From Hymenobacter roseosalivarius DSM 11622 (GTDB lineage Bacteria > Bacteroidota > Bacteroidia > Cytophagales > Hymenobacteraceae), in the NCBI RefSeq assembly GCF_900176135.1, contig NZ_FWWW01000061.1, forward strand, positions 1-42,053: 42,053 bases of DNA, written 5' to 3'. Position numbers and translations under genes: made by a program. Numbering within the stretch: the first letter of the stretch is position 1; each line of letters starts with the position of its first letter. The notes beneath the pieces are model-generated. The model saw only the letters and a program-made list of their open reading frames with translations. It did not search any database and was not told the origin of the DNA. Positions 9,360 to 18,064 of this stretch are shown here, in pieces.

Positions 9360-11744
9360 CTAGGCTGTGTAGTAAGCCGATTCGCCCTTGTAGCGGTACT
9401 CGTAAGTAGATGAGAAATTAACGCCGTTTAGTAATACGTAGACCTGTTGGTTGCCAGTTTGGCGTTGGGCCAGTTCCTGTACCTGCGAAAGCATATTACG
9501 CTGCGTGTAGCGATGACGAACCACAAAGATCGTTACGTCAGTGTATTGATTCAGAATGTAGTACTCTGATACTAAGCCCAGAGGAGGAGCATCCACAATT
9601 ACATAATCATATGATTTACGCAACTCAGCTATCAGCGTAGCCATGCGGGGCATTTCCAGTAGCTCCAATGCATTTTCCGGGATGGGACCCGCCGCTAAAA
9701 TCGTCAGGTTTGGAATATCTGGCTGCTGTATAGCTTCAGCTAACGTGCATTCCCCATTCAGGTAAGACGACAAACCTGCATGACGGGAGTCGAAACCGAA
9801 GTAGCCTGCTACTGTAGGCTTACGCATATCCGTTTCTATCAGGATGGTACGTCGTCCGGAAAGGGCAAGTTCGGCAGCCAAATTAGTGCAGCAGAATGTC
9901 TTGCCTTCGCCAGAAGTTGAGGAAGTAAAGCCAATAACACGTCGATCGGGACCAGCTGCTACATATTGCAGATTTACACGTACCGTACGGAATGACTCGG
10001 TAACGGCAGAACGCGGCATTTCCATACGAGCCAATCGAATTTTACGCCCGGCATCAGCTATCAGCCCCAGAAACGGAGCATTTGTAACACGTTTTAGCTC
10101 GTCAGCGCTTTGTACTGTCTGGGCGGTACGGTCACGTAGTAAAAGAAAGCCAGCAGGCAGCATTAGCCCGGCTAGTACAGCAAACATATATAATTGTTTG
10201 CCTTTAGGACTTTCCGGCGCACTATCAGACTGTTGGGCGTGGTCTACTATTTTCTTGTCGCTCACGTTAGTCGCCAGCATCAGAGCTGCCTCCGTCCGTT
10301 TCTGCATCAGGAAGTTATAGTTCTGATCATTCAGCGTAGTCTGAGTGCGCAGTCGAGCCTCTTGGCGCTGATTCTCCGGCATCTGATTGATGGCGGTTTT
10401 AATGGTTCCCAGACGAGTGCTTATATCAGCCAATGTTGCATCGGAGGAACGTATTAACCCGGTGAGGCTGCGCTGGAGGGATTGGCGGCGGCTCTGAATA
10501 CGGCTGTCCAGGGCCTGCAACACCGGATTGTCGTCGTTGGCGCTTACGGCCAAACCCGCCCGTTGGCTGGTAAGCTGTGCCAGGTCGCTTAGCTGGCTAT
10601 CGAGCACCGGATCATTTACCCCAGCACTCGCCCATGTACTAACGGCCTCTTCACTGGAATTAGTACGAAGAGCGCTCAGCACACTCTCATACGTGCGTCG
10701 GGTAGTCAACAATTGAGCCCTCTGGTTTTCCAGCTCGCTGATCTTGCCTATTCCCGAGCTTGATTGGGCTCCAACGTCAACCATACCGCGCGAAGCACGG
10801 AAGGAGGCAAGGGCGGCTTCTGAACGCCGGAGAGAATCGGCAACCTTAGTGATTTGTGACTCGATAAACTCAAAGGTTTTACTGCCTTTGCGGTTCTTAT
10901 CAGTTAGGTCATTAAGTACATACGTTTCCATGAGGGTATTCAGGAAACGGGTTTCTTTGCCAGCTACAGAGCCTTTGCTCATAAGCCGGAGTACGCGGGC
11001 GAAGCGCTCGGTAGGCTCTACTACTAATTTACCTTGGTATTCGCCGAGCAGAGCTTGCGGATGGTTGAGAACGAAATAACGCTTTGCTACCTCAGGCAAG
11101 CCCTTAATAGAATCGGTTGGCGTAATGGTAAGCGTCAAATATCGCGTGCGCAAAACCTGGCCTGGACGTACTACTTCGTTCAAAGTGAAGTTGTCAACGG
11201 TTTCCAAGACAGCACCAGTGCGCATATCGGTCAGATACGCCTTATCGGCTTCACCTTGAATATGATATAGCCCATCGGGGCGCAGCTCCAAATACAGCGG
11301 TACTTCAGTTACCTGGGGGGCAATTGTATCAAGTTTTACCGTGTAGCCGGCATCCTGATAATGCTCCTGCACTCTTAGGTCGCCAAGCTTATTAACAAAG
11401 GAGTTAGTAACGTCGAAATACGACACCTCAAAGTCGAGCTTATCGAGGGCCTGTTTCACCAGCGAAGCGGAGGTAAGCACACTTATCTCATCTTCCACAC
11501 TGGTTAATTCATTCCGGCTTTCACTAGGTGTAAGTACTTCCTGAGCCTGACGGGAGCCCGGCGTGGCACGATCAGCCAACTGTAGGGTGGAATGGAAGCG
11601 GTATACGGGCGACGTGGTCTGAACTTTAAGCCAAGTGGCCGCCAGCAACACGATTGGTATAATGACAAAAAGATACCAATAGCGCCCGAATTTGAAGAGC
11701 AAAGTGCTCAGGTTTAGCTCATCCGAAGATTCTTGCTTATTCAT
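9360..11744 (-). CDS. Polysaccharide biosynthesis tyrosine autokinase (Wzc-like)
   Basis: A 794-residue inner-membrane co-polymerase and kinase that controls chain length and export. It has a first membrane helix near residues 22-40, a long Wzz-type periplasmic region with coiled coil (about 285-470), and a second helix near 520-535. The cytoplasmic BY-kinase has Walker A FTSSTSGEGKT (around 605-614), Walker A' LIETDMRKP and Walker B DYVIVDAPP. The C-terminus carries the expected tyrosine cluster (YEYRYKGESAYYTA). Kinase and chain-length domains are on one chain, as is usual in Bacteroidota. The Wza-like gene lies 102 bases upstream and the flippase fusion 56 bases downstream. Confidence 0.93.
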   Translation of the reverse strand: MNKQESSDELNLSTLLFKFGRYWYLFVIIPIVLLAATWLKVQTTSPVYRFHSTLQLADRATPGSRQAQEVLTPSESRNELTSVEDEISVLTSASLVKQALDKLDFEVSYFDVTNSFVNKLGDLRVQEHYQDAGYTVKLDTIAPQVTEVPLYLELRPDGLYHIQGEADKAYLTDMRTGAVLETVDNFTLNEVVRPGQVLRTRYLTLTITPTDSIKGLPEVAKRYFVLNHPQALLGEYQGKLVVEPTERFARVLRLMSKGSVAGKETRFLNTLMETYVLNDLTDKNRKGSKTFEFIESQITKVADSLRRSEAALASFRASRGMVDVGAQSSSGIGKISELENQRAQLLTTRRTYESVLSALRTNSSEEAVSTWASAGVNDPVLDSQLSDLAQLTSQRAGLAVSANDDNPVLQALDSRIQSRRQSLQRSLTGLIRSSDATLADISTRLGTIKTAINQMPENQRQEARLRTQTTLNDQNYNFLMQKRTEAALMLATNVSDKKIVDHAQQSDSAPESPKGKQLYMFAVLAGLMLPAGFLLLRDRTAQTVQSADELKRVTNAPFLGLIADAGRKIRLARMEMPRSAVTESFRTVRVNLQYVAAGPDRRVIGFTSSTSGEGKTFCCTNLAAELALSGRRTILIETDMRKPTVAGYFGFDSRHAGLSSYLNGECTLAEAIQQPDIPNLTILAAGPIPENALELLEMPRMATLIAELRKSYDYVIVDAPPLGLVSEYYILNQYTDVTIFVVRHRYTQRNMLSQVQELAQRQTGNQQVYVLLNGVNFSSTYEYRYKGESAYYTA

Positions 11745-11846
11745 CTAGGTAACTAAAAAGGGAAAAGCCCGCGTTTTTATACAAGATACGTACTAACTGT
11801 TTATCCTGCTGTGAATCAGTAAAGTACGAGATGGAGGTAGCTTGTA

Positions 11847-12629
11847 TTACCTGTTCGCGGTTAAAATTAAGTTCGCTATGACGGCGATTGTAGTCAAGCC
11901 AGCAAATACGATGCTCAAGTTGTTGATGTTCGCCCGCTGGGTGAGCGCAGACTCCGGCTCAACGTAAACCGCGTCGTTTGGCTGTAGGTAGTAATACGGC
12001 GAGGAAAGCAAATTAGGTCTCGTTAGGTCCAGTAATACGACTTCTGAGCCAGTTGGGGTCTGACGGATTAATTTAACGTTACGGCGGTTGCCAAGAGGAG
12101 TGAGGTCGCCGGCCAGACCCAGCGCTTCCAGGATGGTAGCCTGCGGGTTTTGGACAAAGAAATAGCCTGGGTTTCTAACCTCACCCAGAACCGTTATTTT
12201 GAAGCTGACCAGTTTGACGGAGGCCGTGGCCCCCCGCACATAATTATTTACCGCATTCTGGATAGCGCGCTGCGCCTCTGAAACGGTAAGCCCCCGAACG
12301 GGAAGGCGACCAGCCGTAGGTAGAGTAATATTACCCCCCGCATCAATGACATAGCCATTCGTATATTGGGAGCCGGGGTCACCGTTAATAAAGGATCCTT
12401 GACTGCTATTCAGATTAAATACTTGCGTCAGTTCGGGCTGAGCGCTTTGCACCGTAATATTTAGTACATCATTCGTCGCAAGTTTGTACTCCTGACGCTC
12501 GTTGGTTACTGCTTTCGCTTGCGTACTGGAATAATTGGAGTCTTGTAAATAGCTAATATCCTTGGTCGAAACACAGGAGGCGAGGCCGCCAAGGACCAAT
12601 AAGGCCAATGCGTAGATGAGACGGATCAT
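11847..12629 (-). CDS. Polysaccharide export outer-membrane lipoprotein (Wza-like)
   Basis: A 260-residue protein with a lipoprotein signal peptide (hydrophobic stretch ending GLASC, lipobox cysteine at residue 19). The Poly_export domain begins near YKLATNDVLNITVQSAQPE. One SLBB domain follows (FKITVLGEVRNPGYFFV, ATILEALGLAGDLTPLGNR). The C-terminus ends with a hydrophobic helix (LSIVFAGLTTIAVIANLILT), seen in Bacteroidota Wza proteins and analogous to the helix that crosses the outer membrane in Wza. It is the first gene of the minus-strand capsule operon, so the operon promoter should lie in 12630-12950. Confidence 0.92.
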   Translation of the reverse strand: MIRLIYALALLVLGGLASCVSTKDISYLQDSNYSSTQAKAVTNERQEYKLATNDVLNITVQSAQPELTQVFNLNSSQGSFINGDPGSQYTNGYVIDAGGNITLPTAGRLPVRGLTVSEAQRAIQNAVNNYVRGATASVKLVSFKITVLGEVRNPGYFFVQNPQATILEALGLAGDLTPLGNRRNVKLIRQTPTGSEVVLLDLTRPNLLSSPYYYLQPNDAVYVEPESALTQRANINNLSIVFAGLTTIAVIANLILTANR

Positions 12630-12956
12630 AAATCAGGGGTGTGTTCGGGGAAGAGTAGAGTAAAAAAGAATGAAACGTGGGAGCAAAAAGCAGGCGAAAC
12701 TGTAAAAATGACAAGCTTATTTAGTACTATATAGTAAAAGTAATTCGATTTTTCGTCTATATCAAGAAATAGTTAAATATTTGCAATAAAATTTTGTACT
12801 TAACAATCCTGTTTGGTTACGAATTTACAACGCTAAGGTTTCCGGCCTCGTCATGCAGGTTTCGTAATAGGCAGATCAAGAGCAGCTTTCAATCGTTCAT
12901 TGGCGTCACCTGGGGGGCAAATGGTTGTTCCTGAAAGGTGATTCGTATACTTGTCT
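12630..12956. other. AT-rich divergent intergenic region
   Basis: This 327-base gap separates the capsule operon (minus) from the two-component genes (plus) and must hold both promoters. It is clearly AT-rich between 12700 and 12830. I found no exact TAnnTTTG core in the expected orientation for either gene. TATACTTG at 12946-12953 is a one-mismatch core, but it lies almost on the response-regulator start. A GGGGGGCAAAT motif lies at 12912. No reading frame here looks coding. Confidence 0.5.
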
Positions 12957-13634
12957 ATGAAAATTTTGTTGGTAGAAGATGAGCCCAAAGTTGCGGCCTT
13001 CTTACAAAAAGGCTTAACGGAACAGCAGCACAGCGTAGAGGTAGCCGCCGACGGCCCAACAGGCTTGCGGCGGGCCCTGGCCGAACCTTTCGATCTGCTG
13101 ATTCTGGACAATCTGCTGCCTGGGCTCAATGGCCTGGACGTGTGTCGGCAGGTGCGGACCCAGAACTCGGCGGTTCCCATCCTGATGCTTACCGCGCTGG
13201 GCGAAACGGATGATAAGATCCGGGGGCTTGATGCCGGTGCCGACGATTATTTGGTGAAGCCTTTTGCCTTTCAGGAGCTGCTGGCACGGATTCGGGCCCT
13301 GGTGCGGCGGCGCCACGAAAGCCCCTCACCGGAAATTATCCTGCGTCTGGCCGACCTTACCCTGGACCCTGCCCGCAAGCTGGTTCAGCGCGCCAACCAG
13401 ACTATTCAGTTAACCGCCCGAGAATTTGCCTTGCTGGAGTATTTGCTGCGCAATCAGGAGCGGGTAGTATCGCGGGTCGACATTCTGGAGCAGGTATGGG
13501 AAACGTCCTTTGATACGGGCTCCAACGTCATTGACGTGTATATTAACTTTCTGCGAAAGAAGATTGACAAGGATTTCTCCCCCAAGCTCATCCATACTTT
13601 GGTAGGTATGGGCTACGTGATGAAGGAAGCATAA
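12957..13634 (+). CDS. OmpR-family DNA-binding response regulator
   Basis: A 225-residue response regulator. The receiver domain (MKILLVEDEP) has the phosphoacceptor D51 in LLILDN, a conserved threonine in LMLTAL and the lysine of LVKPF. The C-terminal winged helix (about 128-222) has LTAREFALLEYLLRNQERVVSR and ends GMGYVMKEA, the OmpR/PhoB signature. I chose the ATG at 12957; a TTG six bases earlier is a less likely start. The histidine kinase follows after 104 bases, so the two form a cognate pair. The SulP promoter region downstream carries an 11-bp repeat array of the kind bound by this family. Confidence 0.95.
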   Translation: MKILLVEDEPKVAAFLQKGLTEQQHSVEVAADGPTGLRRALAEPFDLLILDNLLPGLNGLDVCRQVRTQNSAVPILMLTALGETDDKIRGLDAGADDYLVKPFAFQELLARIRALVRRRHESPSPEIILRLADLTLDPARKLVQRANQTIQLTAREFALLEYLLRNQERVVSRVDILEQVWETSFDTGSNVIDVYINFLRKKIDKDFSPKLIHTLVGMGYVMKEA

Positions 13635-13738
13635 GGCGGGGGGCTTTTTAGGGATGGCCGCTCGCGTCTCCTTTACCGTGTAGTGAGGGGTGTTGCTCAC
13701 GCAGGATAGCGACGGCACACTATTTTTAGTATTCGCTT

Positions 13739-15157
13739 ATGACCATTCGGACGCGTCTGGCGCTACAGTTTGCTGCCATTCTGGCCGTCACGCTGATGGT
13801 GTTTTCGCTGGTGATTTACTATTTCACCTACCAATCCCGCCAGGAGTTTTTTACGGCCAATCTGCTGGCTCGTACCCGCGTGGTGGCCCACGTCTATCTG
13901 GATGGTACCAACCGAGCGACTGCCGCCAGCCGGGCCTCATACCGGCGCTACCTCCGGCAGTTCTATCGTACGCTGCCCGAAGAGGAAGCCAAGGTATATA
14001 ATTCCCAGAATAAAGTAGTATTTCGGGAAGGGAAAATTCAGTCAGAATCGGTTCCGATGGAGTTATTAAAAGCAGTTCGCCGGAATCGGAAGCCCATCGT
14101 TGAGGAGAAGAATTTCCGCCAGACTATCGGCGTACTTTACCACGATGTTCAGCGCGGCGACTTTGTAGTAGTTGCCTCTTCTCTTGACGCTGACAGCCAG
14201 CAGAAGCTCAGTAATTTACGACGTATTCTGCTGGGGGGCTTTTTAGCCTCGCTGACGGTAGTCGGTATTGGGGGCTGGTTTTTTGCCCGCCAGGCCCTGC
14301 GGCCGATGCAGCGAATCGTGCGGGAAGTAGATACCATTACCGCCTCCGATCTGCACCGCCGCCTTTCGCAGGCCGACGGCCAGGACGAAGTGTCGCACCT
14401 GGCCCAGCGCTTTAACAGTCTGCTCGATCGGCTCGAGACGGCGTTTGCCGGGCAGCGTACTTTTGTTCGCGACGCCTCCCACGAGCTGCGGACGCCGCTG
14501 GCAGCCCTCATGGGGGAGCTGGAGGTTGCCCTGCTGCAGGAGCGCACGCCCGATGAGTATCGGCGCACCTTACGCAGCACGCTCGATGCGGCCCGCCTGC
14601 TCAGCAACCTCACCAACGGCCTGCTCCAGATAGCGCGCGCCTCTGACGACCCATCGCAAATCACGCTTAGCTTAGTTCGGCTGGATGAGCTGTTGCTCCA
14701 GGCCCACGAAGAAATGCAGCGCCGCCAGCCTACCTGCCGCATCGACTTAGCCTTCAATGAGAACACCAAAGATGGCCGGGTCACACCGTTTGAAGTGCGT
14801 GGCAACGAAGCCTTGCTGCTGGCTGCCGTGCTCAACGTGTTAGAAAACGCCTGCAAGTTCTCACGCAGCTCCGATAAGCCCATTATGGCAACGCTCAGCA
14901 CTACCCCAAATCGGGTTGTGCTTGATGTGTTGGATTATGGTCTGGGAATGAATGAAGCCGACCGGCAGCAGGTGTTCGTGCCGTTCTTCCGGGCCGAAAC
15001 GGTGCGCAATGTTCCGGGGCATGGCATTGGATTGCCGCTTACCGCCAAAATAATGAGCTTACACTGTGGTTCCATACAAGTAGAAAGCCAGCTGCATATT
15101 GGTACGCAAGTGAGGCTGGACTGGCCTGTCTCTTCCGCAATCAAGGTTAGGGCATAG
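13739..15157 (+). CDS. HAMP-containing sensor histidine kinase
   Basis: A 472-residue membrane kinase. TM1 is at about 9-31, followed by a periplasmic sensor of about 130 residues. TM2 is at about 164-183, then a HAMP segment (RQALRPMQRIVREVDTI). The H-box FVRDASHELRTPLAAL has H248 as autophosphorylation site. The ATPase domain has NVLENACKFS (N box), DYGLGM (G1) and GHGIGLPLTAKI (G2). The layout is that of CusS/QseC-like kinases. It is co-directional with the response regulator just upstream. The signal is unknown; proximity to SulP and carbonic anhydrase genes suggests an ion, carbonate or pH cue (inference). Confidence 0.94.
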   Translation: MTIRTRLALQFAAILAVTLMVFSLVIYYFTYQSRQEFFTANLLARTRVVAHVYLDGTNRATAASRASYRRYLRQFYRTLPEEEAKVYNSQNKVVFREGKIQSESVPMELLKAVRRNRKPIVEEKNFRQTIGVLYHDVQRGDFVVVASSLDADSQQKLSNLRRILLGGFLASLTVVGIGGWFFARQALRPMQRIVREVDTITASDLHRRLSQADGQDEVSHLAQRFNSLLDRLETAFAGQRTFVRDASHELRTPLAALMGELEVALLQERTPDEYRRTLRSTLDAARLLSNLTNGLLQIARASDDPSQITLSLVRLDELLLQAHEEMQRRQPTCRIDLAFNENTKDGRVTPFEVRGNEALLLAAVLNVLENACKFSRSSDKPIMATLSTTPNRVVLDVLDYGLGMNEADRQQVFVPFFRAETVRNVPGHGIGLPLTAKIMSLHCGSIQVESQLHIGTQVRLDWPVSSAIKVRA

Positions 15158-15191
15158 CAGCCGGAATGAAGCAAGCTCCGAGCGTAGAATT

Positions 15192-15231
15192 TTTAATCCT
15201 ATTTTAATTCTATTTTAACTGAGTCTTAACG
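15192..15231 (+). promoter_or_regulatory. Array of four half-sites spaced 11 bp (OmpR/PhoB-type binding region candidate)
   Basis: Heptamers of the form YTTAAYY start at 15192 (TTTAATC), 15203 (TTTAATT), 15214 (TTTAACT) and 15225 (CTTAACG, last base off), with exactly one helical turn (11 bp) between each. They end 10 bases before the TAGGTTTG promoter core of the SulP gene. Tandem direct repeats with 11-bp pitch are how PhoB/OmpR-family dimers bind; cyanobacterial Pho boxes of the PyTTAAPyPy type look similar. Binding by the regulator encoded at 12957 is an inference. Confidence 0.6.
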
Positions 15232-15248
15232 ACTGGAAGATAGGTTTG
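15213..15248 (+). promoter_or_regulatory. Bacteroidota-type promoter of the SulP/carbonic anhydrase genes
   Basis: TAGGTTTG at 15241-15248 matches the TAnnTTTG -7 consensus exactly. A TTTT element at 15213-15216 lies 24 bases upstream in place of the -33 TTTG. It is therefore weak at -33, as expected for an activated promoter, and that element overlaps the 11-bp repeat array. The transcript would have a leader of about 35 bases before the ATG at 15289. Confidence 0.5.
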
Positions 15249-15288
15249 TATCGTATGAAAGTGTTGTACTTACGACGCATCTCCCTCT

Positions 15289-16887
15289 ATGCCAAAAGTT
15301 GCTCTAGCTACGCCTTCAACCGATTTGAAGGCTCCTGCCATTAATTATCTGAGCACCATATCCAAAGACGCGCCCGCCGGCCTGGTTGTGTTTTTGGTGG
15401 CTTTGCCCCTGTGCTTGGGTATTTCGCTCGCCTCGGGGGCGCCGCTGCTTGCGGGTGTTATCACCGGAATTGTGGGGGGCATTTTGGTCTCTTGGCTAAG
15501 CGGCTCGCAGTTAAGTGTGAGTGGTCCAGCCGCTGGTCTTACGGCCATTATCGTGTCTGCCCTCAGCACGCTGGGTTCTTTTGAAGCTGTGCTCACAGCT
15601 ACTGTGCTGGCTGGTATTCTTCAGCTGGTACTAGGCTTCGCCAAAGCCGGTATCATCGGCATGTACTTTCCTTCGTCCGTCATTCGCGGCATGTTGGCTG
15701 CTATTGGTCTGATTCTGATTCTAAAGCAGATACCACACTTTCTGGGTGCTGATAGCGACTATTTCGAGGACATGAACTTTTTGCAGTTCAATGGTGAAAA
15801 CACTTTCAGTGCCATTGGAGCGGCATGGCGCTCTATTCAGCCCGGTTCGGCAATAATCGGAGCCGTTTCGCTATTCATCCTAGTAGCTTGGGATTCCAAA
15901 TTTGTTCGCCGATTGTCCTTTGTACGGCTGGTACCAGGTGCTTTAGTAGTGGTAACGCTATCTATTATAATGAATAAGCTGCTCGGTCTGGCAGCACCTA
16001 GCTTACAGTTACAGTTTGAGCACTTAGTAAAGCTGCCTACTATCTCGTCGTTCAGTGACTTGGTGGCGGAGCTAAACTTCCCGGATTGGAGCTTCCTTAC
16101 CAGAGGCTCTACTTACGTGGTAGCCTTCACTATTGGCATTGTGGCTTCGCTGGAAACCTTGCTTAGCGTAGAAGCGGTCGATAAGCTCGACCCACACAAG
16201 CGTCATACCCCCCAAAATCGGGAGCTTTTGGCTCAAGGTGTTGGCAACGTAGTAAGTGGCCTGATCGGTGGCTTGCCCCTTACGGCCGTTATCGTACGCA
16301 GCTCAGCCAACATTAATGCTGGGGGGCAAACCAAAGTCTCCGCCTTCATTCATGGCCTGCTTTTATTAGGAAGTCTGCTATTCCTGGCTGGTTTCCTGAA
16401 TCAGATTCCGCTCTCGGCTTTGGCAGCTATACTGCTCATTGTCGGTTTTAAGCTCACCAAGCCGGCGCTGTATAGCAGCCAGTGGCGTTTGGGCTGGCCC
16501 CAATTTCTGCCCTTCGTTGTTACGGTAGTCGCCATTCTATTCACTGATTTGCTCAAAGGCGTCTGCTTTGGGTTAGCAGTCGGCATATTTTACATCCTGA
16601 AGGCCAATCTGGAGTCGGCTTACTACTTCCACGACGAGCCAAGCCAGGATACCAACACGGTTCATATCAAGCTATCCGAGCAAGTTACTTTCCTGAACAA
16701 GGCCAGTATCGTTACCACTCTCGACCAAATTCCCTACGGAAAGCATGTGATTCTGGACGGGTCTGACTCCGAGTATATTGATTATGATGTGCTGGAAGCT
16801 ATCCAGAATTTTAGGATTACGGCGGCCGAGCGCGACATCAACCTCGAAGTGCGCAACATTACCGAAGTACCGATACTCGGCCATTGA
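15289..16887 (+). CDS. SulP-family inorganic anion transporter with STAS domain
   Basis: A 532-residue inner-membrane transporter. The SLC26/SulP core starts at DAPAGLVVFLVALPLCLGIS, with GIVGGILVSWLSGSQLSVSGPAAGLTAI the conserved SulP block. About 12-14 membrane segments follow to residue 445, then a short C-terminal STAS-like region (VTFLNKASIVTTLDQIPYG, HVILDGSDSEYIDYDVLEAI). Members carry sulfate, bicarbonate or other anions. The carbonic anhydrase gene begins 82 bases downstream, and the same pairing is known as natural SulP-CA fusions, so bicarbonate uptake is the best-supported inference. It probably forms an operon with the anhydrase. Confidence 0.92.
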   Translation: MPKVALATPSTDLKAPAINYLSTISKDAPAGLVVFLVALPLCLGISLASGAPLLAGVITGIVGGILVSWLSGSQLSVSGPAAGLTAIIVSALSTLGSFEAVLTATVLAGILQLVLGFAKAGIIGMYFPSSVIRGMLAAIGLILILKQIPHFLGADSDYFEDMNFLQFNGENTFSAIGAAWRSIQPGSAIIGAVSLFILVAWDSKFVRRLSFVRLVPGALVVVTLSIIMNKLLGLAAPSLQLQFEHLVKLPTISSFSDLVAELNFPDWSFLTRGSTYVVAFTIGIVASLETLLSVEAVDKLDPHKRHTPQNRELLAQGVGNVVSGLIGGLPLTAVIVRSSANINAGGQTKVSAFIHGLLLLGSLLFLAGFLNQIPLSALAAILLIVGFKLTKPALYSSQWRLGWPQFLPFVVTVVAILFTDLLKGVCFGLAVGIFYILKANLESAYYFHDEPSQDTNTVHIKLSEQVTFLNKASIVTTLDQIPYGKHVILDGSDSEYIDYDVLEAIQNFRITAAERDINLEVRNITEVPILGH

Positions 16888-16969
16888 TCGTTGACTTCAA
16901 TAGCTTGTAGGACCTGAGCAAGGTCAGTTCCTATAAGTGTTCTTCACTTACGTTTTAACATATCCTCTG

Positions 16970-17731
16970 ATGAAAGAGATTCTCGAAAATAATCGCCGTT
17001 GGGTGGAGCAAATGCGGAGTCAAGACCCGCAATTTTTTGAAAAGCTTTCTAAAGGACAAAAGCCGCGCTACTTGTTCATTGGTTGTTCCGATTCGCGCGT
17101 TCCTGCCAGTGCCATTACGGGCTCGGGCCCCGGCGAAATGTTCGTGCATCGCAACATTGCCAACATGGTCGTGAATACCGACATGAACCTACTGTCGGTG
17201 CTTCAGTACGCGGTGGAAGTATTGCATGTAAAAGACGTTATCGTGTGCGGTCACTATGGCTGCGGCGGAGTGGCCGCGGCAGCCGCCGGCAAACAGTACG
17301 GCCTCATCGACAATTGGCTTACCAATATCCGTGACGTAATTCGGCTGCACGAAACCGAGTTCCGGCGCATTGAGAACGAGGAGGAGCAGCTCCGACGCTT
17401 GGTAGAGCTCAATGTGATTGAGCAGGTGCGCAACCTCGGCAAAACCAACATCATTCAGAATGCCATGAAAGGTGACAATCCTCCGCGTCTGCACGGCTTG
17501 GTATATGATATCAAGGTTGGATTGCTGAAAGACCTGGAGATAAACGACGGAATGATGGCCGACTTTGAGCACATCTATGGCACCAAAGCCATGGAGCACG
17601 CCGAAGAAGTGTTAGAAGACCAAGTCGGGGCGAAGGAAGACTTGGGCTCTGCCCCGGAAGCCAAAGCCGCTGAAGAGAAGAACAGTAAAGAAGGCCGCGA
17701 CAACAAAGCCCCTATGCGGAAGGTTGCTTAA
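16970..17731 (+). CDS. Beta-class carbonic anhydrase
   Basis: A 253-residue enzyme interconverting CO2 and bicarbonate. Zinc ligands of the beta class are visible: C39 and D41 in GCSDSRVPAS, and H95 and C98 in CGHYGCGGV, with R43 pairing with D41. The start is MKEILENNRRWVEQM at 16970; a GTG at 16937 would add an unlikely hydrophobic tail. After the normal end near residue 215 there is a charged, disordered tail of about 35 residues rich in E, K and A, longer than usual. It is co-directional with SulP and is followed by hairpins at 17781-17808 and 17817-17850 that end the operon. Confidence 0.95.
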   Translation: MKEILENNRRWVEQMRSQDPQFFEKLSKGQKPRYLFIGCSDSRVPASAITGSGPGEMFVHRNIANMVVNTDMNLLSVLQYAVEVLHVKDVIVCGHYGCGGVAAAAAGKQYGLIDNWLTNIRDVIRLHETEFRRIENEEEQLRRLVELNVIEQVRNLGKTNIIQNAMKGDNPPRLHGLVYDIKVGLLKDLEINDGMMADFEHIYGTKAMEHAEEVLEDQVGAKEDLGSAPEAKAAEEKNSKEGRDNKAPMRKVA

Positions 17732-17780
17732 CTGCCATCTGTACTTCGACAAGCCTTCAAGCATTTATAGATACCACTAG

Positions 17781-17850
17781 CCGATGTAAACTGAGGGGGA
17801 TACATCGGCAACTGGGAACCTCCGTAACCATTTGGTCGCGGAGGTTTTTT
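17781..17850 (+). terminator. Double hairpin terminator after the carbonic anhydrase gene
   Basis: Hairpin 1 pairs 17781-17788 (CCGATGTA) with 17801-17808. Hairpin 2 pairs 17817-17824 (AACCTCCG) with 17839-17846 and runs into seven T's, a classical intrinsic terminator for the SulP/carbonic anhydrase transcript. Confidence 0.85.
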
Positions 17851-17864
17851 TATGTCGAAAAAAG

Positions 17865-17912
17865 CCCCCCGCCGCGGGTACTTGCTGCTATGGGATGGTA
17901 AGTGCCCGCGGC
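17865..17912. repeat. Long GC-rich inverted repeat next to a GGGGGGCTTTTTT motif
   Basis: The 13-base arm starting GCCGCGGG at 17871 pairs with the arm ending at about 17912 with one G-T pair. On the minus strand the hairpin is followed by GGGGGGCTTTTTT, which makes it look like a minus-strand terminator although no minus-strand gene lies upstream of it nearby. It fills most of the 333-base gap between the anhydrase and SDR genes together with the terminator at 17781-17850. No exact TAnnTTTG promoter core for the SDR gene was found there. Confidence 0.5.
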
Positions 17913-18064
17913 TATTTGGTAGCCGGAAAACTGTAAGTACTTAGCCTTTATTCCCACCCTCGGGCCGTCAAAATTCCGGCGTCAGCCTGATAGAAAAAGC
18001 CCGGAGCGTAACACTTGCCTATGGCAATGCCGTAAGAAAAAAGAACAAACCGAACCCTAACGCT

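Noticed and set aside
13636..13660. GGGGGGCTTTTT after the response regulator as a terminator
   Set aside because: There is no complementary arm for a hairpin; it is more likely one of the dispersed G6C motifs.
15190..15231. 11-bp repeats as a CRISPR array or microsatellite
   Set aside because: The repeats are only about 7 bp with 4-bp spacers; the pitch and position before a promoter fit a regulator binding array better.
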